DNA of 64,000 nucleotides, taken from assembly GCA_026936325.1 (NCBI GenBank), contig JAPTHN010000001.1, forward strand, positions 8,203,265 through 8,267,264. Direction: 5' to 3'. Both the position numbers and the translations under genes were made by a program. This stretch comes from Platynereis dumerilii. Its lineage: Eukaryota > Annelida > Polychaeta > Phyllodocida > Nereididae. Of the stretch, positions 1-12,340 are shown in pieces. Each line of letters starts with the position of its first letter. Position 1 is the stretch's first letter. Below the pieces are notes generated by a model. It saw only the letters and a list, made by a program, of their open reading frames with translations. It was not told the DNA's origin and made no database searches.

Positions 1-3000
1 TTATGATTGATGTAGCCATGTCCTAAGTCCTTTGGGACAATTAGTCGCTGTCAACCTAGACACCTGAATAATCCCAGTGTCCCGGTGATGATGAAAGTTT
101 GATGCAGTCGCTGCCTGCACGTTGTGTGATACTGCCTGTGTTGTAAACTCTTCTGAGGTCTTTTTTCAATTATTAGCTTGATTTATAAATAAAGTCAAAC
201 AGTGTTATAAGAACTGTATTTTTAGATAATTTGTATGAAAATTGAATATTACAGGAGGCAGTTAAGGTGGCTCGCTACTCATGGTGTAGCAATGGCGGCG
301 TCACCATAGCAACATCACTCTGCTGAGCTCTGTGAGCTGCTTTTTTGGAATTTCAGAATTCCGTGCAACGACCGCTTCATTTGCCATTTGCGCCACATCT
401 ATTAGGGTTATGGTCTTCTGGTTTAAAGCATTAGATGCGCTGTGAAGAGGACTGCAATCAGAGAGAGTTTCAGCTTTATAGTCGTAATAGAATATTTTTA
501 CAGGCAATTTTCGGCAAGTAGGTCTAATTTCTCAAAAATGACTTTGAGATACAAATAAATTTTTATATCAAAATCCATCGCGGTAACAAACCTTCTCTTA
601 TGCTTTTTATTGTTCCTCATAATATTTGGAAATAAATGACAAAAAAATGAGAAATCCTATCTAGCCAATTTTTTTTAGCGCCATGGTTTATGAAAAAAGT
701 TAAAATTGTCAAAATCAATATTTTTATTCCGAGCGCCTTGGAAAGCCCTTTGAACTATACATACCTCATTGAAATTGTAATCAGGTTTTCCTTGAAAGTA
801 TCCTCTTTAATTTCATGCTTCATTGCATGATATGGGATGCATGAACACTGAATGGCAGGGCAAACTTCACAGTTAAAAAATTAAGGAAAAAAAATGGGTT
901 TTTCAGATGTGCGTGGACTGACTTTCTTGTACATAACCTCAAATATTTTGAATAAAAGGCTGGTTGCGACCACTTTTTTTTACATATCCTTGCTATAAAC
1001 TATATTTTGCATCAATCTAAACTATTTTTGAGAAATCCTATCTTAGAAAGTTCACGAGTATCGAGCCACCTTAATTAGTATATTTTAGCTGGTAAAGGTA
1101 GGGCCACAGAAGTGTGCTTCTAAGAACATCCAGACCTATCGTGTCTCCCGCTTCTTGCTTATTCTGTTGCTCATTATTCAAAGTGAAAAGGACTTCCTGT
1201 TTCAAGGGAGAAATGTGAGGAGGATATAGACAAAGTGGAATAGAACACACCCTAGCAAATATATTTTCAATGAATATCCTACCACACAAAAGTGGACTTG
1301 GGTATAGCTCACTTGTAATAAGCTGGGCTGCTAACCTCTTCATTCAGGTAAGATTCCTGACGAGTCAACACACAGATGTTTTATCCTGCGCCCAGTACAC
1401 CTCATCAAAAAACTGCATTCTGTGCCTGTCCTACTGAGCCTAGTTAGTGCATATGTACATCATACAAAGCAATATCACTCACTGTCGCCCCTTCATCACA
1501 CAATGCTTTATTATTGCGTACTTAATGCGTTGCAGAATGGATTATCCGTCAATGATTGCCTGGCTTTCAAGTAAATTAATGATGCTCATTTAAAATCTCT
1601 TGGGAGTTAATCAATATGAATATCTCATTTTGTGAAATGATGCAGCTTTAATCACGTTAATGAAAATTGCTCGCATTTTTAAAACGTTTGATATAATTTG
1701 AGTAAATTTTTACACATATCATACTTTGTCAACAGCAACGTGATGTAACAGTGCCAATGGTGTTGTGGCTGTGATGTAACAAATAATCAGGACTGAGTCC
1801 CAAGTGGATTGTAATTGTCATGATCTATCATGTCTCAAAACTGTATAGAAACCTACTATTTCATAAAATCAGTCAGCTTAATAGCTGGGTACTCAAAAAT
1901 ATCTTACCGAAGAATTTGGCTGTCAGACTTGCTGTTTAACTTCGGCTCAACCTCCAGATAGAATTTGTTAATGGAAAATTATTAACAAAAGTTCTTGTTG
2001 AAGTCGACTTTACATAAAATTGTTCTGCCTGTTTGCTTTTAAGTGCTGCATAGAAGATAACTACTGTAATGTTTGTTTCAACAGTCAATCAATTTATTAA
2101 TATAATTTTACAAGCAGGACGAAAGTTTGATGTCAAGGTTCTAAAATAGTTTTTGTCAGTGTTTCTTTGTTGGTTGGTTTCTGCTTTAATTTTATTCTGA
2201 GCTGCTTTATCTCATTAGTTTGCCCAATACATCATCTCTTAGAATATGAGATGTCACACACAATAAGAAAAATTTCAATTTCATCTGATAGAGCAATGCA
2301 CAGTCAAATTTGAAGTCAACTATGCACTGTTACTAGAAACCACTGATTGTCATACAATATATTTTCTCTCAGACACAGAGTTAAGAAAAATAGGGCAAAA
2401 AGACTTCCTACAAAATGCCAGGAGTCAACTTCAAAGCAGTAGTAAACAGTAGAACACACTTTATAAATTCACTGTCAAACACCAAAGGCAACGAAGAGTT
2501 GTGTAACTTGTTTGTTTGTGCATATTTACTCGGCAGATAAAAAAGTGACAACACCTGATGTTAAAATTCAGCAAGCAAGACACAAAGGCTGTGAGACATC
2601 TGTTATTATGAAATATGAAGCTACAAGTCCTCAGTGCATCAATATATGTGGTAAAGGTCGCCTTCTGAATTTATTTTTCCAACGTGCCTGAAATACAGAA
2701 CATCATTGGTCCAAACTTTGTTTGTGGCAGTTACTCAGCATAGAATCACTAACATCATCACCCTGCCCAACCTATTAAAAATATATGAAGAAAAAAAAAT
2801 AGGCTAAAAGATTTACAGAATATGTCAAGTCATAAAACTGTCCAACATTTACGTGCAATCTGAGGTCTCGGAAAAATTGTGAATTTGAGTTGTCACAGTA
2901 GCCATATTTGTTGCACTATATCTGACATGAATGAAAAATTCAGTTTCTACAAAATTATCATTTCTGCAAAGACACCATTGTACATCAACGTTTCTGCAGT

Positions 3001-3240
3001 TTAATATGCTCTTTACTTTATACACGTTTAAATGGTCATTGTTTCATTGACCATCCTGGCCATTTGGTACACAAACAGGACAGTAATTACTACATGTGGA
3101 GAGGTAACCAAGGAGACCATATTAATGCAGGAAAACAGTCATTCAAAGTAGATTTTGGTGTATCCACAAATGCATCATAATTTCACACAGTGTATATACT
3201 AATAGTTTCTGGGAAAATCAGACACATAGCAAACTAACAT
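1..3240 (-). repeat. Inverted copy of local long repeat LR
   Basis: Read on the minus strand, this stretch carries the LR modules in the same order as the plus-strand copies further right. M6 is at 1-140 (probe GACAGCAACTAATTGTCCCA, slightly changed here). M4 is near 1170-1230, with CACTTTGAATAATGA on the minus strand. M3 is near 1540-1600, M2 near 1920-1960, M1 near 2605-2720 and M8 near 3085-3230. It is interrupted by a TTAA-flanked element at 266-1070. Small ORFs here (such as one at 1071-1343, minus) are not conserved in the other copies and look incidental. The function of LR is unknown. The opposite orientation to the array at 12-64 kb is the odd point. Confidence 0.7.
266..1070. mobile_element. 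TTAA-flanked non-autonomous DNA transposon
   Basis: The two ends are inverted copies: GGTGGCTCGCTACTC at the left and its near complement ending in CGAGCCACC at the right. Each end is directly flanked by TTAA (262-265 and 1071-1074). TTAA duplication is typical of piggyBac and Kolobok transposons, and the GGTGG start suits Kolobok better, but that family call is inference. The 805-bp body has no ORF above about 70 codons, so it depends on a transposase encoded elsewhere. It sits inside the inverted LR copy. Confidence 0.75.
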
Positions 3241-3415
3241 TTAAATGAGGATGTATCCAAGGAAATAACACCCTGTGAATGTACCAAACTCCTGGAACTT
3301 TTTCCTGCAATGAACACCAGCTTTTTTTTGACTTGACAAAAAATTTCCTGATGCCATCAAACACAAAGTCAAGGGCCTGCCAGTAGCAGTGGTTGTAATA
3401 CTGGACTACTTTGGG

Positions 3416-5281
3416 CACAGTGTCCTTGAACGAAGTTTAGGGTTAAAAAAAATGTACAAAGAATCTGGCAACACAGCGTTGTAGTATGTGGTCTCAGCTT
3501 CGATTTGATGTAAAGATCTAAAAAATCTGTTGGGAAAATTTTGAGAAAATTGAAATTTAAAATTTTTAGTTTTTCACACCCTTGTTGCTTGCAAAATGTT
3601 AGTTTTAAACCTATCAAATGGCATTGCAGTGTTATCGAATCATCACAGCTTATCTAGGTATACATTATGTTAGTGAATCAGGTGAAAAATAATAATAAAA
3701 AGCATTTTATTTCTAATTTTCACATCATTTTCAACATTTAGGGGTGTTGCAAACTCGCTGACTCATATAATGTGCCAAATCAAATATAAACATGGCCATT
3801 TCGGCTTTATTATTTCTTTAACTAAAGAAAAGTGACAAATGAACCACCAGGGTGTGAGAAAATGCCTTGTTGAATTCACTAGTGATATAAATTGAGATTT
3901 TTAGCATTTCATCGGTTAATGTTTTTCAAATGGGATTCACAAAAACATCTGTAAAGTTATCGGACAACAAACAGTGGACAAATGTAGGAATACCTACTGT
4001 CAGCATCTCACAAGTGTATATCTTCACTGCAGCTTTGCATGCAACTTGTATTTGACATCCAAGAAAAAAATATATTTTGATAGAAGTATTTTTTCAAAAA
4101 ATAAAAAATAAATCTATGCAAGTGGACTAATGGCTTAGATGATCAATTCCAAGTTTTATTACAATGTTTCTGTCCATATTGAAATGTAGGTAGCAATTTA
4201 CAGTATTCTGAAGAATTTTAAGTGCTTCGTTTATCTGTTTTTTCCTACTTGTTAAGATTATTTCATGGAATCTAGTGGTTACATACTTCCAAAATTGATT
4301 TGTTCAGTTATAGTGTGCCTTTATGCAATTCACATAGTTTTGAATTAATAGTCAACAGATTCTCTTCCATGGTCACACAATTAATATTGTTTATCTGTGC
4401 ATGCTATAACTGAACAACTGAATTTTGAAAGTAAGCAACCATTAGATTCCATGAAATAATCTTAAAAATTGGCAAAAACAGGTAAAAAAAGCACTTAAAA
4501 TCCTACAGAAGACCATTAAAATTGCTACCTACATTTCAATATGTACAGAAACATTGTAATAAAACTTGGAATTGAACATCTAAGCCATTAGTCCACTTGC
4601 ATAGATTTATTTTTTATTTTTTGAAAAAATACTTTTATCAAAATAATACAAGTTGCATGCAAAGCTGCAGTGAAGATACACACTTGTGAGGTGCCGACAG
4701 TAGGTATTCCTACATTTGTCCACTATTTGTTGTCCGATAACTTTACAGATGTTTTTGTGAATCCCACTTGAAAAACATTAACCGATGAAATGCTAAAAAT
4801 CTCAATTTATATCACTAGTGAATTCAACAAGGCATTTTCTCACACTCTGGTGGTTCATTTGTCACTTTTCTTTAGTTAAAGAAATAATAAAGCCGAAATG
4901 TCCATGTTTATATTTGATTTGGCACATTATATGAGTCAGCGAGTTTGCAACACCCCTAAATGTTGAAAATGATGTGAAAATTAGAAATAAAATGCTTTTT
5001 ATTATTATTTTTCACCTGATTCACTAACATAATGTATACCTAGATAAGCTGTGATGATTCGATAACACTGCAATGCCATTTGATAGATCTAAAACTAACA
5101 TTTTGCAAGCAACAAGGGTGTGAAAAACTAAATATTTTAAATTTCAATTTTCTCAAAATTTTCCCAACAGATTTTTTAGATCTTTACATCAAATCGAAGC
5201 TGAGACCACATACTACAACGCTGTGTTGACATATTCTTTGTACATTTTTTTTAACCCTAAACTTCGTTCAAGGACACTGTG
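3416..5281. mobile_element. 1.87-kb fold-back DNA element, arms ~0.9 kb
   Basis: Left arm about 3416-4310 and right arm about 4407-5281 are reverse complements over nearly their whole length, with roughly 95 bp between them. Both ends read CACAGTGTCCTTGAACGAAG inward. A perfect 4-bp direct repeat TGGG flanks the element (3412-3415 and 5282-5285), which supports transposition rather than simple inverted duplication. A 4-bp duplication with a CAC start suggests the CACTA/Chapaev group. CACAGTG ends also recall Transib/RAG-type ends. There is no long ORF, so it is non-autonomous. Confidence 0.85.
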
Positions 5282-5285
5282 TGGG

Positions 5286-5985
5286 TCTGCAATTCGTTAA
5301 ATTCAAATCTTTTATGGAAAATCCAATTTTGTTCAGTGGATCTCCAAAAGGAAAGACTCAGCAGTCGGAGAAGATGATGAATTGACAACAGTGGCATAGC
5401 TATAAAGGGGGCCTAGGGAGTTGAGTTCAAAACCTGCCAGTGTTTTTTTTTCAGTAAATGATTCTGGTAGCATCCATTGGAGGGTTTAGGATTTATCTTC
5501 AAGGCTTTGTAACTTGAGGAGGGAGAATTACTTTTCCTAAGGATGATTACTTTGCTGTTCTCTCTGATTAGATGTGCCACTCTCTTTCCAAGGCAGCAAG
5601 GCATTTTTTTTTTGTTATGGACAATTTCATTTACAAGGTGAGGAGTCAAAATTTTCTAAATTTAACAAACTTCAGTTAAAGTGAAAGCCTAACTTACAAC
5701 TGACAACAAATTCACATTGACAGGGTGGCAGAAACACAAAATGAAAGAAGTATCCAGTTTGAGTGATATTTTCTCCATTAAACGAAACATGGCTGCAAAA
5801 GATTAAACTTTCTAAAAAGAGACTCTCAGGTTTTGAGCTGGTCCATGATGATGACAGTCAGGAGAGCTTAAACACTCCAGTTGTAAGGCTCACCATGAAT
5901 TTTCCCATACCAAGGGACCAAGAAGTGACACAAAATACATTTAAAAATTCAAAAAAGATGATTGGCTTGATCTTTTGATGAATGT
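5286..5985. other. Unassigned AT-rich spacer
   Basis: This 700-bp stretch lies between two transposons. Short ORFs at 5413-5649 (minus) and 5763-5978 (plus) show no domain, signal peptide or repeat that I recognise and have no partner in other copies. I see nothing else in it. Confidence 0.4.
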
Positions 5986-5993
5986 TTATTCAT

Positions 5994-8004
5994 TAGGGTG
6001 GAGTGAAAATTGAAATTTAAAAAAACAGCAGGTCTAGATACTTGGCAATTGGCACCAAACTGGCAATTCCATTTTTATTTACGAGCTGTAGTGAAAATTG
6101 ACAGTGCACTTCAGGATTAAAGATATGCCATTAAAGTGGGTTTCGGTAAATCCGCGGTTAGCTCTATTTTGGACTAGGTTGAAGGTACAGCCATGAAAGT
6201 TATATATTTGAATTCAGAATAAAATTTCCTTCAAAATGAGTACCAACATGCCATACCTACTTATATCAGCAGTGGTCAGCAAGTGCAGTAAGAACTGCAT
6301 AAAAATGCTCCGCTCGGACAAACAGCCAAAAGGATTGTCCATTTAAAGACAAAAGCTTGAAACTTTCAAGATAGCTTCTATAGACTCTAAACTTCAATTC
6401 TAGATGTGCAAAAACTTTCAAGTTTGACTCCAAAGTAATCATTTGGGGAGAGAGGCACAGTCATATTGACCTCTTGTTTCAATAATATGATAGGTCAAAA
6501 ACAGAGGTTTCACTCAATATGTTATCTACCCTAATTTTGTAATTCAATCAGATGAGTGATATCATGTTGTTCAAATAATTAGTAAGATATCAAAGTGTAT
6601 CTATAGATTTGGAGTATATTGAAAATTAGGTTAATAATGTAAAGTTTTGTAACACTATGAGCAGCATAGTATGTACAATTTGTACATATCGGAAAGTAAA
6701 AATATACATTGCATTCTCTGACAAACCATTATTCACTAGCCTTTGCCGTGTCAGTTTCAAGACTCTCCTTCAACAAAATTTGACTTTAATTTAACTAATT
6801 CAAATTTTGAGATTGTGACAAGATGTTGGCTGCAATGATGGAGGAACTGATTCAGAAGTCATATCATTACTGATGGAACTGGAAGCTTTTAAATTGTACA
6901 ATAGCGGAAGTGATAAGTCCCATTAAAGAGATTGCCGTCATAATATTTACTTGTTTCAAATCTATTTCATGTAACAACCATTCAGTAAATTGATGAATCA
7001 GTAAAGCTTTGATGCAGTAAGAGATATCAGGATGCATTAGACACAGTCACACATATAAGTTGGTGAGAAAATGGATACTGCTCTATAGTCCAGCAGTGAA
7101 CATGGAATGTTCAAATTGGCCGTGCAATTGAGACAATTTTGTGTATAATCCCCATGAGGGTAAAATAGAATATCATTTTTAATTATTCTCTTTTTGGTTA
7201 AATACCCATTGCAGTGAACATTTGAAACTACCAGTTCTTAACCACTTTTTGTTAAATCTGTGTGACTTCAGAAGTTGTACATTTTAAAAGATATTCCGAC
7301 TGAGTACTTTACAGATATGATCTGCAAATTCATTTGTCACCTTTGTTAAGTATACTGTGCTGTATTAACACTATGGGATCCATTTTCTAAAAGCACATAA
7401 TCATATAAAAATACACAATGGTAAAATAAAAGCATGAACTATAATACAAATGTCATCATGGACCCTAACCAGAATGATTTTTAACTACATGTATATGTAC
7501 GTTTATGTTATAAACTAATACATGTATAAAAAGAACAAGTGGCAATGGAAATAAGTTTTACATATTTTGTTACTATTAGCACTAGTGAAAACAACAAAAG
7601 GGAGTATCTGGCAATGGGTAATGGTATTTTGTGGTAGAGAAGTCGAATTTTGAGTCATTTTATGAGTGGTAACAATTTATGACGATTTCAGGTTAATTTG
7701 AGTGGTTTGGACTAGCCTGAAACTGAAGATAAGTATATCATGTTGGTACTCATTTTGTGGGGAATTTTTCACTGATTCCAAATATGCAACCTATTTTTTG
7801 TGTATTCCATATCCTTTAAGATATGCGTAACCGCGACTTTGGCAAAAAGACATTTTCAGTGCTTTCTTTAATCTTGAAGTGCACCGTCAATTTTTACTGC
7901 AGCTCCAAAAAATCACTGAAAATGTGAGTTTTGGACCAATTGACAAGCATCTAGACCTGCTGTTTTTTAAATTTTTGACATTTTTCATTTTTCACTCCAC
8001 CCTA
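5994..8004. mobile_element. hAT-like non-autonomous element, TAGGGTGG ends
   Basis: The ends are inverted: TAGGGTGGAGTGAAAA at the left and its complement at the right. A perfect 8-bp duplication TTATTCAT flanks them (5986-5993 and 8005-8012). Eight-base duplications and a TAGGG start are hallmarks of the hAT superfamily. Imperfect inverted arms extend about 270 bp inward at each end, for example ATGAGTACCAACATG near 6240 and its complement near 7740. The middle, about 6280-7710, holds no ORF long enough for a transposase. Confidence 0.88.
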
Positions 8005-8012
8005 TTATTCAT

Positions 8013-8222
8013 GTGGCTTTGACCAACTCCTCTTGCATGGCAAACATGATTTATCGGTGTAACTTTAACTAACTTCCAGAGATTCGCTTCAGCTGTGTCC
8101 GAGGTGTTTTGCCATATGACAAAGGAAGATAAACAACATGAAAAAATTAATTATTTAGCCAAATCATGTTTAGCTGCAGATGATTTGTCATGTCTTATCT
8201 TATCGTTGGTTGTTATTAAATT
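8013..8222. other. Spacer with a short open frame
   Basis: An open frame of 103 codons (8095-8406, plus) starts here and runs into the MITE at 8225-8418, so its second half is transposon sequence. No domain is recognisable. I treat it as incidental rather than a gene. Confidence 0.35.
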
Positions 8223-8224
8223 TA

Positions 8225-8418
8225 CAGGTGATTTCGTTAGTACGCTATTCTTGGGTTCCAGACGCACCAAATATATGCCATTTCTAGATAATCTGATTGG
8301 TTTAGAAACAACAACACATCACACATTTGATAAATCAAACATAGTGATGCTGCATTTAGCATTGATTCCTCACAGCCAAGTGTTAATGACAAGAATCGCA
8401 TGGTAATGAAATCACCTG
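8225..8418. mobile_element. 194-bp MITE with CAGGTGATTTC ends
   Basis: Terminal inverted repeats CAGGTGATTTCRTTA lie at both ends with TA outside each (8223-8224 and 8419-8420). Inner parts also pair weakly around ATTCTTG. A TA duplication with a CAG start fits a Tc1/mariner-type non-autonomous element. Confidence 0.7.
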
Positions 8419-8420
8419 TA

Positions 8421-10863
8421 AGCAATCGATTAAACAACCAAAGAGATTTTAAAGAGAAGTTGTTTTAATATCACTATAGATCAAACAGACTAAAAAACAA
8501 TTTTGGCTGCTAGGCTTGAATGGAATTATAAATGGCTCAATTTCAGAGATTGACATTGAGGGTCTCTTCAAACAAAACAAATTGCCAAATCTACTTTGTT
8601 AAGAATGTCATTTATATGTGACATTTATTTGTGTGACAGTGAATGATGATGACAGATGATTTCAATTAGGGTTTGTATTGACTAATCAATTTCTACATCG
8701 TTTCTATGATTAGTGGATTCTAATAGCCGACAATATCTCACCACCTGTGGTATCGACACTTTCCAAACGGGAAGTGTCAACTTTTTTTCTCAATCTACAT
8801 TTTCTTTCATGAAGACAAGATTATAATCCCATGGTAATGAATTTGTTAGTAACTATACTGGCCCTCATTATTTCCATGACCATTAAGAACATAGTAAACC
8901 AACTTATAAAAACTTCCTGCATGACATCTTTAGGATGTGGAACATATTACTATAGAGTTTCCTTGAATATGCACAGAACTCTATGTCTAAACAAATGAAC
9001 ACTCTTCTGTTTCCTAAGCTCCAGGGTGATATATGTTTAAGCATATCTCTAGCGTAGGGTTTGGGAGCACTTAACTGACTCTAAAACTGTGTTTGTTGAA
9101 CAAGCAAAACTGGTGAGACTCGTATAACTTCATAAGGCTCAAATGGCCCATGGGACAATCAAAGAGCAGGCTTCTAAAGCTACTTTGCGCATAATATATT
9201 GGCAACATTTAAGCGGAATACTGTTTTGGAATACTTCATGTTCGCAACACATTTTGGACTCATTTATTGATATTCATTGACATGTTTCAAATCCAAATTA
9301 AAGACAGCGTAGCCTTCCTATTCACTCTCAGGGAAATAGACTCAGGCCAGACTGTAAAGAATAAAATACTATTATTTTCATAATCCATTTGAAATCAACA
9401 CATTTTAATTGGATGACTGGTAATCATTAAAATTCCCACAGGAGGAGTTATCCCTGAATAAAAGAACCCACTGGCTAAGGGGAAACAACTTGGCAGTCAA
9501 AGAGTCTCAAAGACCAGCCTCTACTGCTTTCCAGTTTCTCATACCATACTCAGCAACTTACTTGCATCTGACGTGTCTTTTTTGTATAAGGCCTTTTTTT
9601 ATAAGGCGCTAATTCAAGGCTACATGTAACAAACCAATGTTAGAGTGTAACTTACTGATATCATATCACTTGCATGTATCCCCATGGACATAAGCATACA
9701 TTCTAGTTGCCCCCAAGATGATCCCCTACAAATTGCCTTCTTGGCTAGCTTAAAAGCAAAAGTGTGACCTCAACAAATAGGGTCACTCTGGTATAAGAGA
9801 GCCAAGTGGCATTGGAAACTTATGTTGAAATGTAGTGTCAATCGAAGATGTGCTTAGCACCAATGTAACACTAAAAGGCACTAATGCATTGAATGTAAAA
9901 TGCAAGACACTTCAGCAAATCATGAATGTAGATAGCAATGTTGAAGGCAATGTAAGTGAACTTTTTGAATACAACACTATTGGATAACATCTACTGACAG
10001 ATATTTGGACATATTCATTTTGATTAAGTACAAATATATTGGGTTCTGATCATTCTTACTGTGGGATATGCAAATACCACACCTAAAAAAGGGATTATCT
10101 GATGCAGACAATATAATTATGAATCACATATTTTCATTCTGTTGATTGTCTCAATGAAACACTCAAATTATTCAATTATTTGGTAGTGTTCTAAAGGGGG
10201 ACCATTTATTTTTCAGGGCTCTGAGTTTTCCTTCACGGGAAATTATTCATTTATTAGTAATGGCGACAGTATTTATCTGTTTCATGTGTGTTTTTAAGGT
10301 ACATAGGATGACTAAAAAAATATAACTCGGTAAGGGCTATCGAAAAGTGGCAAACAAATTCAGAAAGAAACCACAAGATTCGTTCAGATTTTTGTAAATG
10401 TATGTGCATTTGAAAAATCGATTTTCTGAGCTACTTTAGAGCATTGTTGATTTGTAAACTTCATCGCTTTACAAGCAAATCACTTCAAGTTCAGAACTTC
10501 ATGCAAGTATCACTTTGAGAAATCTTACTTGTCAAGAACTTGAGATTGATTTTCTCAAATTGGCTTACTAATTCTAAGAACTTGTATTTGTCCAATTGTA
10601 GTTGTTGAACCAAAAGTTTCCATTAACCATCCACAAGAAAATGGTTTTCGTCATGAATGGGTATTTAATTAAATTTTTATGTTTTCCTTTACATTGTGTA
10701 TATATTAAGTGGCCCTTGTAGAAATTGTCATGTATGCAGTATGTTACAACTTGATCTTTTAATGTGCAGGCCTACGTGCCTCAATAAGCTTAAACAAGAT
10801 AAAGATGAAGTTGCAAACTGGAACTGAGCCAGTCACAAAGCCACATATTATTAGTACTAATAA
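8421..10863. other. Unassigned AT-rich region
   Basis: About 2.4 kb with no ORF above 60 codons and no inverted-end element that I could delimit. I found no clear LR module here, although one could be missed by eye. I see nothing in it that supports a gene. Confidence 0.4.
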
Positions 10864-10865
10864 TA

Positions 10866-11290
10866 TGTACAACCCAAAATAAAGTAAGAAAATTTTCTGT
10901 CAGAAGTCCTCTGTTTACATATTTTGCCCTCCTCAGAAGTCCTCTGTTTACCTATTTTGCCCTCCTTTCTTCTCTCCACCCCAAATCTCCTTACGACTAC
11001 TTTTGACTCCTTACAACAACCTTAGCCCCAATTAAAAAATCTATGAAGACAGCTGCCAATGCAATTGCAATTAGCAAAGGGGTACAATATCAAAGAAATC
11101 AAACACAACGGGGGTGATGGAGTTCGATTTGGTGTTGTTTAAATGTGATTTTAATGTAATTTTAAAAGGTAGTTTCAAGTAAGTAGTGGTAGGAAGTGAT
11201 TCAGGGGTAGCAAAAAGGTGTGAAAGGGTAAAGTAGTGGCTGATTCTTCCTTCCTGCTGGGGTAGTCGTACTTTATTTTGGGTTGTACTG
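10866..11290. mobile_element. TA-type MITE, TACAACCCAAAATAAAG ends
   Basis: The left end TACAACCCAAAATAAAGTA (from 10868) is the complement of the right end (CTTTATTTTGGGTTGTA, to about 11287). The right end then reads CTG followed by TA, as in the larger relative at 12785-13919, so the shared terminus is probably CAGTACAACCC. At the left end the first three bases have diverged. Inside, a 33-bp direct duplication lies at 10901-10933 and 10934-10966. Confidence 0.65.
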
Positions 11291-11292
11291 TA

Positions 11293-11958
11293 AAATCTAC
11301 CAGATATTGGATATATTAAAATTTTATAAAGAATTTCAAGATGTGCTTCTGCTCATATCAACATTTCATCCGCGAAACATGGTCCGGCGATAAGCTGGAA
11401 ATAGCAGTCATGGGTGCAAAGACAGTGAGAGTGACCTTTTAGCACAGTAACATCTCATCCTAATATCATATATCTCGAACAGTTAAAGATTCTTGGTATC
11501 AGTCATAACATAGTAGCGCTATGGCAATTTGAAAAACATTAATTTAACAGTATAAAGCATTTTCCTAACAAATTACTAAGATGAAAATTATAAAATTTAT
11601 AAGATGAAATGATACTTCCCATACATCTGTGCTTCCATATCTGTACTTCACTTAACGTAGAAAATAATCTCACTGCAGGTCAGTGCAGGTTAGTGCATCC
11701 CCCAAATAACTATCAAATTAAATTGGCGTGTAACATTCTCAGAATTTAATTTAATATCTCAGAAAACCAGACAAACTTGAGCTAGATTCACTCATGAAGC
11801 CAGAAAAGTGACACCATGATCAAGAAAAATGCATGCCCTGAATGCACTATGTGGCTGATGGATTTTCTCCAACGTCTTCAGCAAACCTATTGGGTATTTT
11901 TGGCTATCATCAAATTCGCTGTATTGGTGCACCATAACACTCCAATCCTACTATGTCC
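11293..11958. other. Unassigned spacer
   Basis: About 670 bp between two MITEs. No ORF of 60 codons, no repeat shared with the rest of the window that I noticed, and no RNA gene. Confidence 0.35.
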
Positions 11959-11960
11959 TA

Positions 11961-12172
11961 CACTGTAAATTCTGAAATTCTTAGTTGGCTCAAATGCATG
12001 ATTGAGTGAGATGGTTGCACAATTTGGTTGAGCCATGATAGCTTGCTGTTTTGAGTTATGATAATCTTTATGTTGTTATAACTTGCAAACAACAAGCTAT
12101 CTTGGCTCAAAGGAATTGTGCAACCATCTCACTCAATCAATTAAGCTAACCCAAAATTCAAAATTTACAGTG
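11961..12172. mobile_element. 212-bp palindromic MITE, CACTGTAAATT ends
   Basis: Both ends read CACTGTAAATTYTGAA inward, and TA flanks each side (11959-11960 and 12173-12174). Longer inner pairing includes GAGTGAGATGGTTGCACAAT near 12003 and its complement near 12130, so the element can fold into an arm of about 90 bp. TA-flanked CACTGTAAA MITEs are a common type in animals. Confidence 0.75.
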
Positions 12173-12340
12173 TACTATATATCCATCCTTCTATACAAAA
12201 GACAGTCTGGGTCATTTTTTATGCTCTTTATCAGCCACCACAAGACCACACCATGAACACTCATCAGAACAGACAGTAGACAGTCAGAATAACATGTACT
12301 GTATGCGTTGAGCAGCAGGCTACTGTTGCCCGTGTCAACT

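Noticed and set aside
3416-3422. CACAGTG as a functional V(D)J recombination signal
   Set aside because: The heptamer is at both ends of a transposon with its own duplications and there is no antigen-receptor segment nearby. Only a possible transposon relationship is kept.
7000-10860. Extended search for LR modules in 8.4-10.9 kb
   Set aside because: A few short AT-rich matches were noticed but none long enough to separate from chance by eye.
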